A stretch of 64,000 bases of DNA from Mytilus trossulus (GCF_036588685.1 NC_086376.1:61155166-61219165); one strand, 5' to 3'; shown: positions 34,105 to 46,629, counted from the first letter of the stretch. Notes: a model not told the origin generated them from the sequence alone. Program-made: numbers and translations.

Positions 34105-37100
34105 CTCATTTGTATGAAATTACCCGGATAATGATCAGCAATTTGCTAGTCCGACTCAAAACTGATATCATGTATTGTTTACCAATTCCTAGTGAAATTT
34201 GAATAAAAATCTACTTGAGATGTTGTTGATGTTATTTAAACACGCACACATACGATTGTATCAAAAAGTTGAATTCGCAATTATGGGTCTTATGCAAACT
34301 AATTCAGTGGTGACCTTTTTATATTAATTTTATAATCAGAATCAATTATCTGACTTTAAGTACTGGTTCCATTTCTTTCTATTTTCCATTTATTGTATTG
34401 AAGCTTTTATAGCTCTTTCGTTTAATGTTAAAAAAAAAAAGTTACACCCATTCTATGTGGAAACACTTCTTTCTGATTACACTTGCTGGAAAAATAATCA
34501 TACATGTAATTGCATAAACGTGTAAGACCGCTCTGATTTCAGGAAGTTCGAAAGTACAAAAACGGTTTCTTCAGATCTAAGAATCAGGCAAAAAATGCCT
34601 TCTGGTTCAATTTCTTCTTATAGTTGATGTGTTTTCAATGGTTTTAATTTGTTACCAGAATTTGCTTCCGATTTATGAACTTTCAACACCGGTACGCTAC
34701 TGTTCCCTTTAAGCACACAACGTTCTAAATATTTAAAATACGTAATTTTCAGAGGTACAGCTATGCGTAAGATTTTTTTTGTTTGAAGTTTGTACTACAT
34801 TCTTGTATGCTTTTTCAGACCGAGCCTTAGTACATAGAAATTGATTCAATATCCACCCATTTAGATGCATAGCGTATGTCTGATTCAAATGTCATAGTCT
34901 TTAGTCTAATATCCCACCATTTAGGTGCGAATCATATATCTGGCATTTCATTGATACTGTGCTAATGTTTCGGGTATTTTCGGAACTGTTAATTCCAGGA
35001 AAAACCTTCATAACAGACTACCTAATTTAATTTCCTTTTCATTCATTTAATTTAATTACTTATTTTTTTATTATATCATTATTCTTTTTTTTTAAATATT
35101 AATAACAGTTTTAATTTTTAATTCTTTAAATATTTTTTTTTTTTTTTAATCTTAATTATTTAATTTGTTAATTTCAATTCGCGTTATAATTTTTTACGAT
35201 AACTTATGTCTTGTTTCATTTTCGTGGTATTACAAGTGAAATCAGAAAAGAATGTAATCTTTTGTAATTTTGGATAAACAAAATGCCACATTTCTTAATA
35301 TTAATATCATCTGTTTCTTCGAGAAATGACTGCACGCAGTAAACTGCAAATATGTTGACTTTAACCTAAGGGTGTTATGAGCCGACTAATTTTCATTTAA
35401 TGTATCGAAGAAATTCCGTCACCTCCCATAATTGCATCAGATACTTCTCTTCATTTAATCAAATTACATCTAAACGGCAGACTATACTAAATGATATATT
35501 TTCCACAAAAAAAGAGGTTTACGAAGGCCATTCGGAACAAATTAATCAAAACACAAGTTGAACGAGTCGTCCGAGCTGGCCATGGTGAATGACAGTTAAT
35601 TAACTAGCATATTCTTTAATCTTGGTATCACCAACAACAATATTAAAAGAGGATATGAACTATTTTAATGGTTTTAAATTAGTTGATGTTATATTTTACA
35701 CGACAATATCATTTGAAGGTTGCTGAATTTTCCAAAACACATATATAATACAACAAACAGAGTAAAATGTGATTTCAAACTGTTTCTATCTCTAAGTTAA
35801 TCAAATTATTATAGAACATAATTAAGACAAAAAAGGTTTATTTTGAATTTATTTTATTTACTCATTACTATAAAATTTACTCGGACCGTCTATATTGCCA
35901 AATCTTATGTATTTCGTGTGAATGATGTAGTTGTTTTGATTTAGGGAACGTCAGGTGTTTTACTTATTGCTTAATCTTTTAATTCTAAGGTAAATGAGAT
36001 ACTTGCTGCTTGACTTGATTTTAAATGTCATCCATATCCTCAAAATTGTCGTCAAAACTTTAAAAGACTCTATTTTTCATTCAATCATTTTGTTCCTCAA
36101 AACCCTAATTTTATACTTATTCTGAGTAATCATTATAGAGTTGACTTTTTAGATTGTCCGAGGTCACTTTTTATATGGTGAGAGTTGACTTTGTGACCTT
36201 CCAAGTTGTTTTAAGGATGTAATCTATTGAGATTTTAGTCTTTTTCAGTCTCATTGAAATCTCGTTCTGGAATTATTTCCAAAACATGTGATATAAGTGG
36301 AAAAAAGCAATGAATTTGATAATAATCATAATCAAACTTAACTCTGTGAAAGCATTGTGTATTTCCAATAAGTAATTTTGAGAGGTGAAATATTCAAACT
36401 TTATTTACTAATCAAGTCAGTCTTAAAACTCGTTTTTAGTGAAATTATGAGAAAAATGGGCGAGGAATACACATTTTACCATAAACATCTCATATAAAAA
36501 AAAATTAAATTTCATACATATGTATTTTTTCGATCATTTATATCAAGGAAAATGAAAAAAAATGCACTTTGTACTTTAAACAGAGAAACACTTACCTATA
36601 GTTTTTTATTTGAATTTTATTCAGATTGGTCCCCTTCATATTTATTGAGAGTATGAAAAAAAGTTTTATTGTGGAACTTTTAAAAAAAAATTCACGATAA
36701 TAGCCCAAAAATGGATGAAAAATGGAAAATCTTCAAAATTGGGTATTTTCAGAAGGCCGTATTAAAAAAAGAAGCGCAACACCATATGAATTTTTCTTCA
36801 TCAATTATTTTTTACATACATATAAACCCAAAAATTAGGTTTAGAAAAAAGTTTAATTCTAGAAATATTTGGCACATCAGAGGTGTTCATACTTTTTAAA
36901 ATAGACGGTTCGAGTTACTAGTATCTTTTTTTGTAGATGGTCCGAACAGTTTAAGTGCTTACTTGCTTAAAATTGTAGTACAAACTTCAGATATGCTTTC
37001 ATCGCAATGTTTATATATTAACAGACACTGTATAATCTAAAAGAAAATATAAGAAAACAGTTGTGTTATATTACATTCAACATCATATAGGTGTTATAAA

Positions 37101-37340
37101 TAAAAACAATTTGTCATAATTAATTTCATTTTGAACCAGTAGTCTACAGCTTCCACAATTAAGTATTTATATTTTAATGTAGTTATAACCGTGTCCTAAA
37201 CTATAACCTGCAAATACAGTTTTTATTTGAAATAGTTTATTTTGAATGATGTCAAAAACGTTTGTTATATGCCCGACAGAAAATTACACTTTGAATTGCG
37301 CCTCGTAACTGTTCTAGATTTTTATTTAGGAATCGAATAG
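34105..37340. other. Very A+T-rich stretch with poly(T) runs
   Basis: Around 35040-35160 the sequence is almost pure A and T with T runs of 8 to 15. No gene, no repeat pair and no inverted repeat recognised elsewhere in the stretch. Confidence 0.5.
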
Positions 37341-37344
37341 CAAA

Positions 37345-37565
37345 TAAACTCATCAGAGATACCAGGACTAAATTTTATATCTACGCCAAACGCGCGTTTC
37401 GTCTACAAAAGACTCATCAGTGACGCTCGAATCCAAAAAAGTTTGAAAAGTCAAATAAAGTACGACGTTGAAGAGCATTGAAACCAAAATTCCTAAAAGT
37501 TTTGCCAAATACAGCTAAGGTTATCTATTCCTGAGGTAGAACAGCCTTGGTATTTCAAAGTTTAA
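37345..37565 (-). repeat. Hammerhead-bearing repeat unit (subtype with AAACTCATCA..ATACCAGGAC)
   Basis: AATAAACTCATCAGAGATAC and CAGGACTAAATTTT precede the ribozyme region; GAAGAGCATTGAAACCAAAA, TTTTGCCAAATACAGCTAAG and CTGAGGTAGAACAGCCTTGG follow. The same subtype occurs at 56835-57065 and 57656-57890. Confidence 0.75.
37383..37426 (-). ncRNA. Hammerhead ribozyme motif, copy E (core intact)
   Basis: Minus strand: stem I GCGTCA (revcomp 37421-37426) with TGGCGT (revcomp 37383-37388), CTGATGA (revcomp 37414-37420), a GTC/GAC stem II with loop TTTTGTA, GAAA, and a CGCGCG stem III of two pairs extended by an A-U pair. The cleavage triplet is GUU instead of the GUC of copy G, which still satisfies the NUH rule. 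One of the two best candidates for activity. Confidence 0.85.
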
Positions 37566-37822
37566 AAATTTATTTTTAAATGAAAACAGTACTTTATTTA
37601 GTCAATCCAAATATACAATGATAGATATTTTTTAATAAAATTATATTAATTACATACCAGAAGCTATGCCTTTCTAGAAAGAGTATAACTAGCAAAAGTA
37701 CAAGAACGTTTTATTTGTTAATTAATGTAAGTTTTTAAGGGTCTAACTTTGTTCTACGATACAATAACAAAATATAGATTGTACATACAATTGTAAATGT
37801 GATACGGTCACTTCGTGTGTAT

Positions 37823-37845
37823 CAGTAGGACAACCGGATGCGCCT
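37823..37845 (+). repeat. Left terminal inverted repeat of the 5.8-kb element
   Basis: CAGTAGGACAACCGGATG plus CGCCT; matches the reverse complement of 43636-43658 at 22 of 23 positions. Confidence 0.8.
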
Positions 37846-38606
37846 GAGTAAGGATTTCGGCGCTCAGTGATACGGTTCACTAGTCGACGTTGTCAACACG
37901 TAATGGCGGCCATTATTTGACGTTGGGTTTGGCATTCCACGCTGGAAAGTTGCATTTAAGACATTCTTGGATGCTTAAACTTTATGCCACACAACAGCAA
38001 AGGTAAAGGTTTATTATGAGATATATCAGTCATTTTTTTCTTTCAAAGAGGTCGTATCCCATCAAATGATTTAAACGGCAAAAAAGTGTAAAATCATATA
38101 TGAACACATGAAAATTGAAATCCCACTTTTCATCATTTCCTTTTCATATATTTAATCCAATATAGGTGTATTACATTCGGATTTCGGTCATGGGTATCCG
38201 CCCTTGTCTCCGGAAATATTATACCAACAAAATTAGTCAACATCCGTTTTCAAAATGGTAAAGTGTTCTTCACGATCTCCCTAGAAATAGGTAACCTATC
38301 ACTTTGTGCGAAGATAATAGAACATTGTTAACCCGTAACTGCAAATCAGGAACAAAATGGTTCAAATTTTAAAGCACGGATGAGCATGTTTTATGCCAAA
38401 TGTATGTTCTCTGAAAAGGGGGGTGTTTGATACTGAGGCTACATGTATCTTGCTGAACGTCTCAAATTCAACCCAAATTCCTTGTTCTAAGACAAATTTA
38501 CTTTAACTGTTGGCTATTTTATACCTGGTCTAAGTATTAAGTATGAAATCTTTTATGAACATAAATACAAACTAAAAGCCCACTTGTTTCTGACAATGCC
38601 AATGGG

Positions 38607-38699
38607 GTAGTTCAAATAATTATGACGTCTGACAAGGCTGTTTTTATTTTGTTCTGGAACACCTTCCTACTGCAAGGTGTCATAATTATTTGTACTAAC
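38607..38699. repeat. Small foldback repeat
   Basis: GTAGTTCAAATAATTATGAC at 38607-38626 is mirrored at 38679-38699 (GTTAGTACAAATAATTATGA reversed) with one indel. This gives a stem of about 20 bp with a 52-bp interior. Probably a miniature inverted-repeat remnant inside the 5.8-kb element. Confidence 0.55.
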
Positions 38700-40780
38700 A
38701 ATGGGGGTTCTCTATCCAAGCTCTTCTTTCCCATGATATAAAATATATCTCTGAAATTTTAAAAGAAATTTACACATTGAAATTAACCAATCACCCATTT
38801 AAGAGGTTACACATGCATTCACATAACTGACCTAAAGGGGGCAGGGGACTCAAGTCATGCTTCTGAGATTCCCTATATCTGAACCATTTTTTTCAAATAA
38901 AACATGTCGATACAGTCATGACAATGGTGGTCCCAGGATTTAAATTGAGAAAAACTGGGTTGTGAATGCCCCCAAAATGTACATGTATAAAATTTTAGCT
39001 GGCATTGTAAATATTATGAAATTTATTTACACTATTATTATAATCAGATAATATAATTGAATATAAAAATGATAACCAAAAGTTAATTTAAAAATAAATT
39101 TGCTCCATGTTAAGATGTTTAACCTAAAAAAAAAAATCAAGACTTTGAAATATTTTCTTTACACTTTTATATGTATTGAGCAAAAATGCTGGAGGCATAC
39201 ATTTATTATCATTTGGTATATGTGCTGATAATAACAAAGCAAAGTTTAATAATTTTGCTTTGAATAATTTAATATTTAATTGATTTTACTAATAGTAATT
39301 GCATGTTCATTTGCTCTATATTTACAGGATGGAGAAAAATATTCACCATGCATCAAAAATTTAAAACAGACTGAGGACATTTTTCATGTAAATGTATGAT
39401 ATAAATACAAGAAGAAAACAGTAAACAAATGGAATGTCAACGACCAGTAATGTTGAAAGCAGAATGATTTTGAAAATAGAAAAAAATAAATAGGACTAGA
39501 TTACATTAAAATGCCTTAACAAATTGTAAGTAATTCAAAAGTGTCTGTTTAGGGAAAAACAGTAGGTTATTTACAATGCACTATGATTTCAATCTCACAA
39601 ATATGAAACAAAAACATAATAGACATGGTATGCAAACTATTACAGTCAAACATGAAAGTTGTATAAAGATATATAGGTCAAAGAATCACACACAGACTTT
39701 AAAGCCAAGTACTTTTAATACTTTAAAGATTTTTCATTCTGTTATCCAAGCTGTATAAATGTCAAGAATCTAAGATACATTTGTAGTTTCATTTTGATTT
39801 AAAACCTAATTTCAAGAATGAAGGGAACAGTCATTTAAATTTAATTTATGATAAAAGAACAATATAAGGGAATTAACTCTTACATGATGTGCATCATATC
39901 CATGCAAATTAAGTGTTTTAATAAATCCAAACATTGTTTTTAGATAAGAGAATGACTTGTCACATTGAATGTGCAGATGGTATTGGGGTCATAGATGGAA
40001 ATAACACAATGAAATACAAATACACATGTATTATTATTATAATTACCATTCTTCATTAAGTTTTAACTGAATTAACAAACTTAATTTAATAACAAAATGT
40101 TTTCTCATTTCAGTACACAACACATCCTGTTAGAAGAATAATTTCTCTGGAGATAGAAATATTGATAACTAGAATCCGCAATTTATATGAAATTTGTTAT
40201 GAGACATAGATTCATGACCAAAATGGTAATCCAGGTGGTTCAAGTGATTATTAGCAGACATTTTGAACTATTGCAGGATTGAATAAATGAAACTTAAAAC
40301 AGATTATGGGCTCAAAGTGTAGTAACAAGAGGATTTTTAAATATTTGAAACTCATCAACATTAAAATTTGCATAAGTGAGATGTAACAATATTTATTAAA
40401 AAATTCAGATATTTGACTCATTGTTTCCATGAAATTTTTTTTACAAATCAAAACCACAGTTACATAATTGATATTTTATACTTCTTTAAGTTCTGACAAC
40501 CAAATATATCTTCCCCATATGATCTGACCCCAAGCGTTTCCCACTTACAGACCTTATTTTGCATGAGTGTAATTTAAAGAAAGCCCACTTACATTTTAGC
40601 GAATTCAAGTTTTGCCATTCCAGAATAATTGGACATTTTCCCTGGTATATTCGATATTGACCCATATGTTGTAGAACTCAATTTTGCTGCTTTGATACTT
40701 TTTCAAGAAATTGTATTACAAGGCTAAATTATATAAAATTAGCTCACTTTTGGATATTTATCACAAATTAAATAATCTAT
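38700..40780. other. Interior of the 5.8-kb element, no gene recognised
   Basis: A+T-rich sequence with short frames. No catalytic motif of a known transposase family was visible on either strand. Confidence 0.4.
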
Positions 40781-40783
40781 AAA

Positions 40784-40850
40784 ATTGAGAATGGAAATGG
40801 GGAAAATGTCAAAGAGACAACCCAACAGAAAACATAAGCAGAACCACTAT
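40784..40850 (-). repeat. Fragment of the PLE-B 3' flanking region
   Basis: AAAATTGAGAATGGAAATGG and GTCAAAGAGACAACCCAACA match the outer end of the block at 3820-3890. A short terminal fragment. Confidence 0.6.
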
Positions 40851-41718
40851 TATGCTTATAAAATATTGATTTAACTCACTTTTGCCATGTTGTTCAGTTT
40901 CAGAGAAAGAATTTAATTAGTTAATTCCTTTCAATTTTGGGGTGGGGTCCAGTATAAACACTGTATACATTGTACCTACATGTATATCCTATCACCAGTT
41001 ATGAAAAAGACAACCGTACAAAATAGCCTTGGTCACTGAAAGGAAAAAATACATGTATAACGTACGAAAAAAATATCCTTTATTGCTAGCTACATTGAAA
41101 TTTGGAAATATTTCCTGGATTTTTTTTATATGGAATTGTTTTATTTTAAGTACATGTAGTTGTTTATTAGAGGTACTACAGTGTAGTGCAGTAGTGTTCC
41201 TTTTCAGTTTGCCTGCTTAAGGCTTGATTACAGTTCTATTATGAAAATAAGACGTTGGGATATCATTGCCATTGAATGACACAACTTTCCCCCAGATATC
41301 AAATGTCGAAAAAGGTTAATAAAGATCTCTGACAGCCTCCAACATTTATTAGAACCAAAAAACATTTTGTAAGCTACATGTATAAGAGACCCATAAAAAC
41401 ATGACACAAGACTGACAAAAATAAGAATATTCTGCATCTGTATGCAATACTCCAATAGTGAAAATATATTTATATTAAGATATAAAGGCATGTGAAGCAT
41501 TGAATGAATGCAAATAAATAAGACAATCCAGAAAAAAAATCCTATTATCTCCAACATAATGGTGTATGCAGTTTATGCACAAAATAGTCAAACTTTTACA
41601 TATGATACATGTACTTAATTCAAATAATTTACATTAAACAAGATAACAAATTAAAAAAGAACAAGACGAGCAAGTACTATTGTGAATGGGCAAGGATTCC
41701 CATCCATCACCTTCTTAG

Positions 41719-42007
41719 GCAGCAACCATTCGATTTATTCGGGGAGGGGGCTATGGATTCTTTTTTCTGGACAAACTTTCTTTTTCGCCTTTGGGGAAAG
41801 ACCATCTATTTTTTTGGCGACAAGTCGAAAACATTTTTTTTCTTTCAAATTTAGCATTACATATAGTGGCAGCTGAGGGTGAAACAAACATTTTTTTCTC
41901 AGAGTCAAAAACAAATTATTTATCTCCAAAAACTGAAAACAAACCATGTTCCAAAAAAATCCATAGCCCCCTCCCCCCCCCCCCCCCGAAAATTAAATGG
42001 TTGCTGC
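41719..42007. repeat. 289-bp foldback element with C-rich arm
   Basis: GCAGCAACCATTCGATTTAT followed by a GGGGAGGGGGCTATGGATTC block on the left mirrors ATCCATAGCCCCCTCCCC, a C run and AATTAAATGGTTGCTGC on the right. The two arms are about 45-50 bp long and one contains a long poly(C) tract. Several frames overlap here on both strands, but they reflect the arms' complementarity, not genes. A miniature inverted-repeat element nested in the 5.8-kb element. Confidence 0.75.
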
Positions 42008-42009
42008 TC

Positions 42010-43635
42010 AGAACAGCAAATGGTCACCCCTGGTCTCCTATGCATAGCCATAGATATAATACTTTTATAGTCATTATATAAATGCCTATAGAAAATGCAC
42101 ATTGAATTTAAATAAGTGTTAACGGTAATGTTGAGTTTGAACCTGAACTGCAACTGCAGAGATGGAGAACCACGAGTCCCTAAAAATGACACATGCCGTT
42201 GACAAAATTAAAAAAAAGAGCACACCCCTTGTCAACGCCCCCTCCCCCTTTTGTTAAGAAAAGGAAACCAAACAAAACACATAAAGATAAATATATTAAC
42301 GAGAGAAATGTTAGCTTTTCTATGAAGTAATCAGATGGAATGTTCATTTAAAACTAGCGGTAACAATATTATCGAAATGAATGATGATCAACTTAGTTGT
42401 AAGTACGATGTCAACAAATCAGTTCCATGATGATGTAGACCTAAAACTCTAGTGTATTAAGTTTGGCCTGCTTTGGTAAAACGTTGGTAACATATTGCAT
42501 GACTTCCTTGACATTAAGATGAACAAAATTGCTACTAAAAAGAAAAGAAGCGAACTTTTAATGACATTTCACGTTGACGTTTTCGGCGCCGGAAATTGAC
42601 AACGTTCATCTAGACACTGATTCAACTTCGGTTGAGGTCGATTCCGGCAATTCTACATACAAAAATCACAATCAGATTAAATTTATTGATATTTTAAAAT
42701 ATATTTGTTATGTTTCAATAATATTTAGTGGATAATTATTTAAGAGAGATGATTTACGATCGTGTACTTCAGAAACAAGGTTGAGGGAGGACCACGCCCC
42801 CATAATGGGGTCATACATAATAAAGATGACCGTTCTCCATTTCTACTCGATAGAAGTGCATAATTTTTTCATAACACATGCATTTTGTACCAAAGATTAT
42901 TATATGAAAGTATTACAAAAATTGAAGCGGAGGTTTTTTTAGAAACACCTCATGATTATAGCATTTCAATAGACGTAATAGAAAAATAGACGAAAACGGC
43001 GCCTTCTTCCAGTTCAAAAAAAATCTATTATTTTACAAATTAGGTGACACATATCATTATTTTTAAAGGGATTTCATACCTAACGATTCACCTCTTCATG
43101 ACATTTGAATGAATATTTACTTTAAAAACAGAAAACTTTCCAATTTCCAAATCTAGCGACTATGCAAGGAGAAACCTATAAAAAATGAAGACCCCTACAT
43201 TTAAATGGGAACAATTTTTTGCCCTGACTTGGACACCCGTGTTTCTTACGAATTTCGATGCCAAAAGCTCACGCGAATAGGATGTAAAAATTTCTAGCAA
43301 ATCAAAGGATAGGTATTTTTTTGTTCCCATTTTTTACATAGCCATTTAATCATACAGTGCCGAAAATCAAAACCCGAAATTCTATGTTCAGATACAAAAA
43401 AATAAGATTTCCCTATATTTCAATGTTCAAAAATGAAAATAATACGTAAACTTATATATTTTCTCATAAAAATAGGCTTACAAACGACAGTATTTATCGT
43501 CGGTAAAAGTACCGCAAACGAATAAAACAAAATACACAAAAGCGCGCCATTTTCCAGTTGACGTCGGCCGACACAAAATAGTCCAATTTTCGGCGTAGGA
43601 CTACTGAGCGCCGCCGAATCACATTTTGGCCTAAA
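42010..43635. other. Right part of the 5.8-kb element, no gene recognised
   Basis: Contains CpG-containing patches near 42575-42660 and 43540-43620. Read on the minus strand, the right end has AAAATGGCGCG near 43545-43555, a promoter-like initiation context, but no frame of convincing length follows. Confidence 0.4.
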
Positions 43636-43658
43636 AGGCACATCCGGTTGTCCTACTG
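43636..43658 (-). repeat. Right terminal inverted repeat of the 5.8-kb element
   Basis: Reverse complement of the left TIR, ending CATCCGGTTGTCCTACTG and followed by TAT. Confidence 0.8.
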
Positions 43659-43875
43659 TATAGTTCAATACAACCTACAAAAGTATGTTTGTAGACAAAT
43701 GTATGAAACATCGAATACATCACAAGCAGATAATATAATATTAAACGCCAATACAATTGCAGTTCTTATTAAACATTATACGTGTAAATTCTTTAGAGTT
43801 TCTGATCACATTTTGTTGAACCTGAATGCCGTTGATACACTATATGTTTATTTGTAATGAATATATATACTCAAT

Positions 43876-44045
43876 TTACCATTTTCTACATAAGAAAATG
43901 TCTGTACAAAGTCAGGAATATATCAGTTTTTATCAATTCGTTTGGTGTGTTTGAGCTTTTGATATTGCCATTTGATTAGGGACTCTCCGTTTTGTATTTT
44001 CCTTGGTGTTCAGTATTTTTGTGATTTTACTTTTTTTTATAATGT
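43876..44045 (+). repeat. Dispersed repeat, TTCGTTTGATGTGTTT family (best copy)
   Basis: ACCATTTTCTACATAAGAAA, GTCAGGAATATATCAGTTTT, CAATTCGTTTGGTGTGTTTG, TTTGATTAGGGACTCTCCGT and GTTCAGTATTTTTGTGATTT in order. It serves as the reference for the other copies in this window. Confidence 0.65.
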
Positions 44046-44049
44046 GTCG

Positions 44050-44750
44050 TTATACTGCGTCTGTCTGAACAAAATTTCGGATTTTTCTTTTATTGATACA
44101 TTCCAGTGGAAGTTAAATCAATGCATTAAAAACTAAATAAAACAAAATAGAAAAACGTGTGAATAAATGAATATACGATAAAAAAAAAAAAACTATACCT
44201 AATAAAAATTAAGTTTACCTAATAATATAAAGCAGTAATGGAACTGTATCATGTATATATATATATGTATTTGCATTTTTTTATTTAAAAAATACCCTAT
44301 AGCATAATCCGTTATTTACATATTTAGGTTTGCTCAAACTTATCTTAACAATAAAAAAAACATTCGAGTCAATGTTCTTCTGAAATTACAAGTACATATC
44401 TTTTATTTCATTATATTAGTCATAACGCCTGTTACGCGATATTGCATTTATAACCTTTCTCCAGAAAATGACTGTGAAAATGGCTATTACTGTGAATGTC
44501 CTTACGTCCTCACCATTCCCATGTTATTAGCTGCTAATGTTTGTCGTATGTATCCTAGAAATCTTGTCGGCTTTCATAATTGCATCAACCACTTATCTAC
44601 ATTTAATCTTTTCATATATAATTGGTAGAAATGAATAAATGATATGTTAACGAAAAATAACAAGTTAACAAAGTTCATTTGGCACAAGGTAATGAAGAAA
44701 AAAAATAAGTAAATGAGTCTTACGAGATTGTGAGTGGTAAAGAGGATTCT
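44050..44750. other. Unassigned A+T-rich stretch
   Basis: A TA-rich microsatellite run near 44255-44270 is the only structure noted. Confidence 0.35.
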
Positions 44751-44754
44751 AAAT

Positions 44755-45025
44755 TGACAAGAAATATAAAGGCAACAGTAGTATACCGCTGTTCAAAACT
44801 CACAAATCCTTGGACAAAAAACAAAATCGGGGTAACAAACTAAAACCGAGGGAAACGCATTAAATATAAGAGGAGACACAACACCGAAACACAACACACA
44901 CAGAAACGGACCAAGCATCAGCCAAAACACCACGAGAATAACAAATATAACATGAAAACCAAATACATGAATTTGGGATAGACAAGTACCGTGCCACGTC
45001 TTATCTCAATATCTCAAAAATAAGA
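44755..45025 (+). repeat. Dispersed repeat, ACAGTAGTATACCGCTGTTC family
   Basis: GGCAACAGTAGTATACCGCT, GGGAAACGCATTAAATATAA, ACCGAAACACAACACACACA and GAATTTGGGATAGACAAGTA in order. Related pieces are at 604-900 and 12085-12140. Non-coding. Confidence 0.6.
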
Positions 45026-45029
45026 GAAA

Positions 45030-46435
45030 GCACAAACGACTCAACGTAAGAACGTTAGAACTCAACGTCAAGAAGTCGTGATTGATTATGACCACGATTT
45101 TTATATCAAGCTGTCAATAAATTTAGTTTTACCATCCTCGACTTATATAAATATGACCTTTTATACAAAGTTGTACTTGAGAGATTTGTATTTGTAGATC
45201 AGTAATCGGATCATATAATATTATTCTTGAAGTTTACAAGACCCAGGTGGAGTTCTATGTTTTACAAGCCGATACCGCTAGTAATAGTAACAAATAAAAT
45301 GTTTCTGTGAATCCAAATACAATATTTTTTAAGACGGATTTATAAAATCATATATGAACAAGACTTTAAGTGACATAATTACACATAATTATCAGATCAT
45401 TTTATGCCAACGTAATATAACTGAAAGTCGTGGGTGTATTATTTTACACCTGTCCGTCCGTCTTTACGATTGACCGTACTATAATCGGCATATAGCTTTT
45501 TCCAGATCACTTCCTACAGTTTGAATGCTAGGCATTTTTTCACACGTTTTTGCTCCCATGCTTTTAAAATAAACCTTGACATCTGCGGGGGCATCATGCG
45601 TGTGTCTCAGGTACAATATTATCTCAAAAAAAGTCTCACATTGACTTTCTCATAATTCAATTACATCAGTATGGAGTGCAGGAGCATCACTTTGTCCAGG
45701 ACGTAAAAGACTGAACACTATTTGTGAAGTGGAATAAACAGTATGACAATGTGTCAACATAAATTATAAGATCACTTTATCATAATCATTTCTATTATAC
45801 CAAGTTTATTTTTGTGAAAGCGAGTTAACCGTAGTGGTGAACGCAATTTAAGAGAACAAACAGCATCACAAGCATTAGCGAATGCGATTTATGACGGAAA
45901 TGTTACTTGATGTGAGAAATAGGATGAGTGACGCTAGTACAGCAGAGTCTGCTTACCCTTTCGAAATACCTGAGTTTTCACCTAACCTGTGCGGGTTATG
46001 TTCTCTGGTCTCTTTTTTTGTGAAGTGTTTATATATTAATTTGTATTTTGATTAGTTTTTCTTTTGCCTAGCTAGATACGTTCTGCTTTTCTTCGACTAA
46101 TGTTTTTTAAAGCAGCCGTAGTATATTTGAGTGTTTTTGTAGCGTTAGTATTGATCTGATATTCTAGTTCCTTTAAATAATGTTAGACTAGGTAGTGATG
46201 TTCAGTAATCTCATTCTTGCTTATATTTTCCGTTTCGTTATATATTTAAATGAATTCAGAAAAGTGTCGGATTTTAAAAAACAATTAGTTATTGCTTAAA
46301 ACATTTGAAACACTTATAGAAATGTAAAAAGATCGTCAACAGATTTTTTAATTATAACATATACCAGTTGCAGCATGCAGGGGCAAACTAAAAAGTTGAG
46401 TTTCGCATCCAGTTGCTTTTCAATAAACACATATA
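45030..46435. other. Mostly unassigned; possible diverged PLE-like tail at 45930-46080
   Basis: The segment CAGCAGAGTCTGCTTACCCT, followed by a CCTGAG..TCACCT block and a GGGTTATG..TTCTCTGG block, resembles the order of the PLE-A tail. Similarity is weak and could be fortuitous. The rest shows nothing I can assign. Confidence 0.35.
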
Positions 46436-46439
46436 GGCA

Positions 46440-46625
46440 TTTGTTTTCCCGTTAAAATGGTTTTACACTAGTAATTTGTGGGGCTCTTTATAGCTTGTTG
46501 TTCGGTTTGAGCCAAGGCTCCATGTTGAAGGCCGTACCTTGACCTTGAAATGGTTTCCTTTTATAAGTTGAGACTTGGATGGAGAGTTGCTTCATTGACA
46601 CTCATACCACATCTACCTATAACTA
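46440..46625 (-). repeat. Short dispersed repeat, TGCCAATGAGAC family
   Basis: TTTTACACTAGTAATTTGTG, TTTATAGCTTGTTGTTCGGT, GAGCCAAGGCTCCATGTTGA, GACTTGGATGGAGAGTTGCT and TCATTGACACTCATACCACA are the reverse of the order at 82-345. Near full length. Confidence 0.75.
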
Positions 46626-46629
46626 TTAT

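Larger units (their letters stand above)
37823..43658. mobile_element. 5.8-kb TIR-bounded DNA-transposon-like element, no transposase seen
   Basis: Both ends carry the inverted sequence CAGTAGGACAACCGGATG, followed by CGCCT on the left (37823-37845) and TGCCT on the right (43636-43658, reverse complement). Inside each end lies a second shared block, GATTTCGGCGCTCAGT on the left and GATTCGGCGGCGCTCAGT on the right, at different spacing. TAT flanks both ends, consistent with a 3-bp target duplication. The interior holds only short frames without transposase motifs, two smaller foldback elements and a PLE-B tail fragment. Both ends are CpG-rich against the A+T-rich surroundings. Superfamily undetermined. 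Confidence 0.7.

Noticed and set aside
35040-35165. Poly(T) runs as LINE or SINE tails
   Set aside because: No element body on either side; the whole area is near-pure A and T.
41228-41557. 109-codon minus-strand frame inside the 5.8-kb element as a membrane protein
   Set aside because: Hydrophobic composition comes from A+T-rich codons; no transposase or known family motif.
41609-42192. Cluster of overlapping frames on both strands
   Set aside because: They arise from the complementary arms and C run of the foldback element.
45930-46080. Firm PLE-A tail call
   Set aside because: Only scattered block similarity; left as a low-confidence remark.
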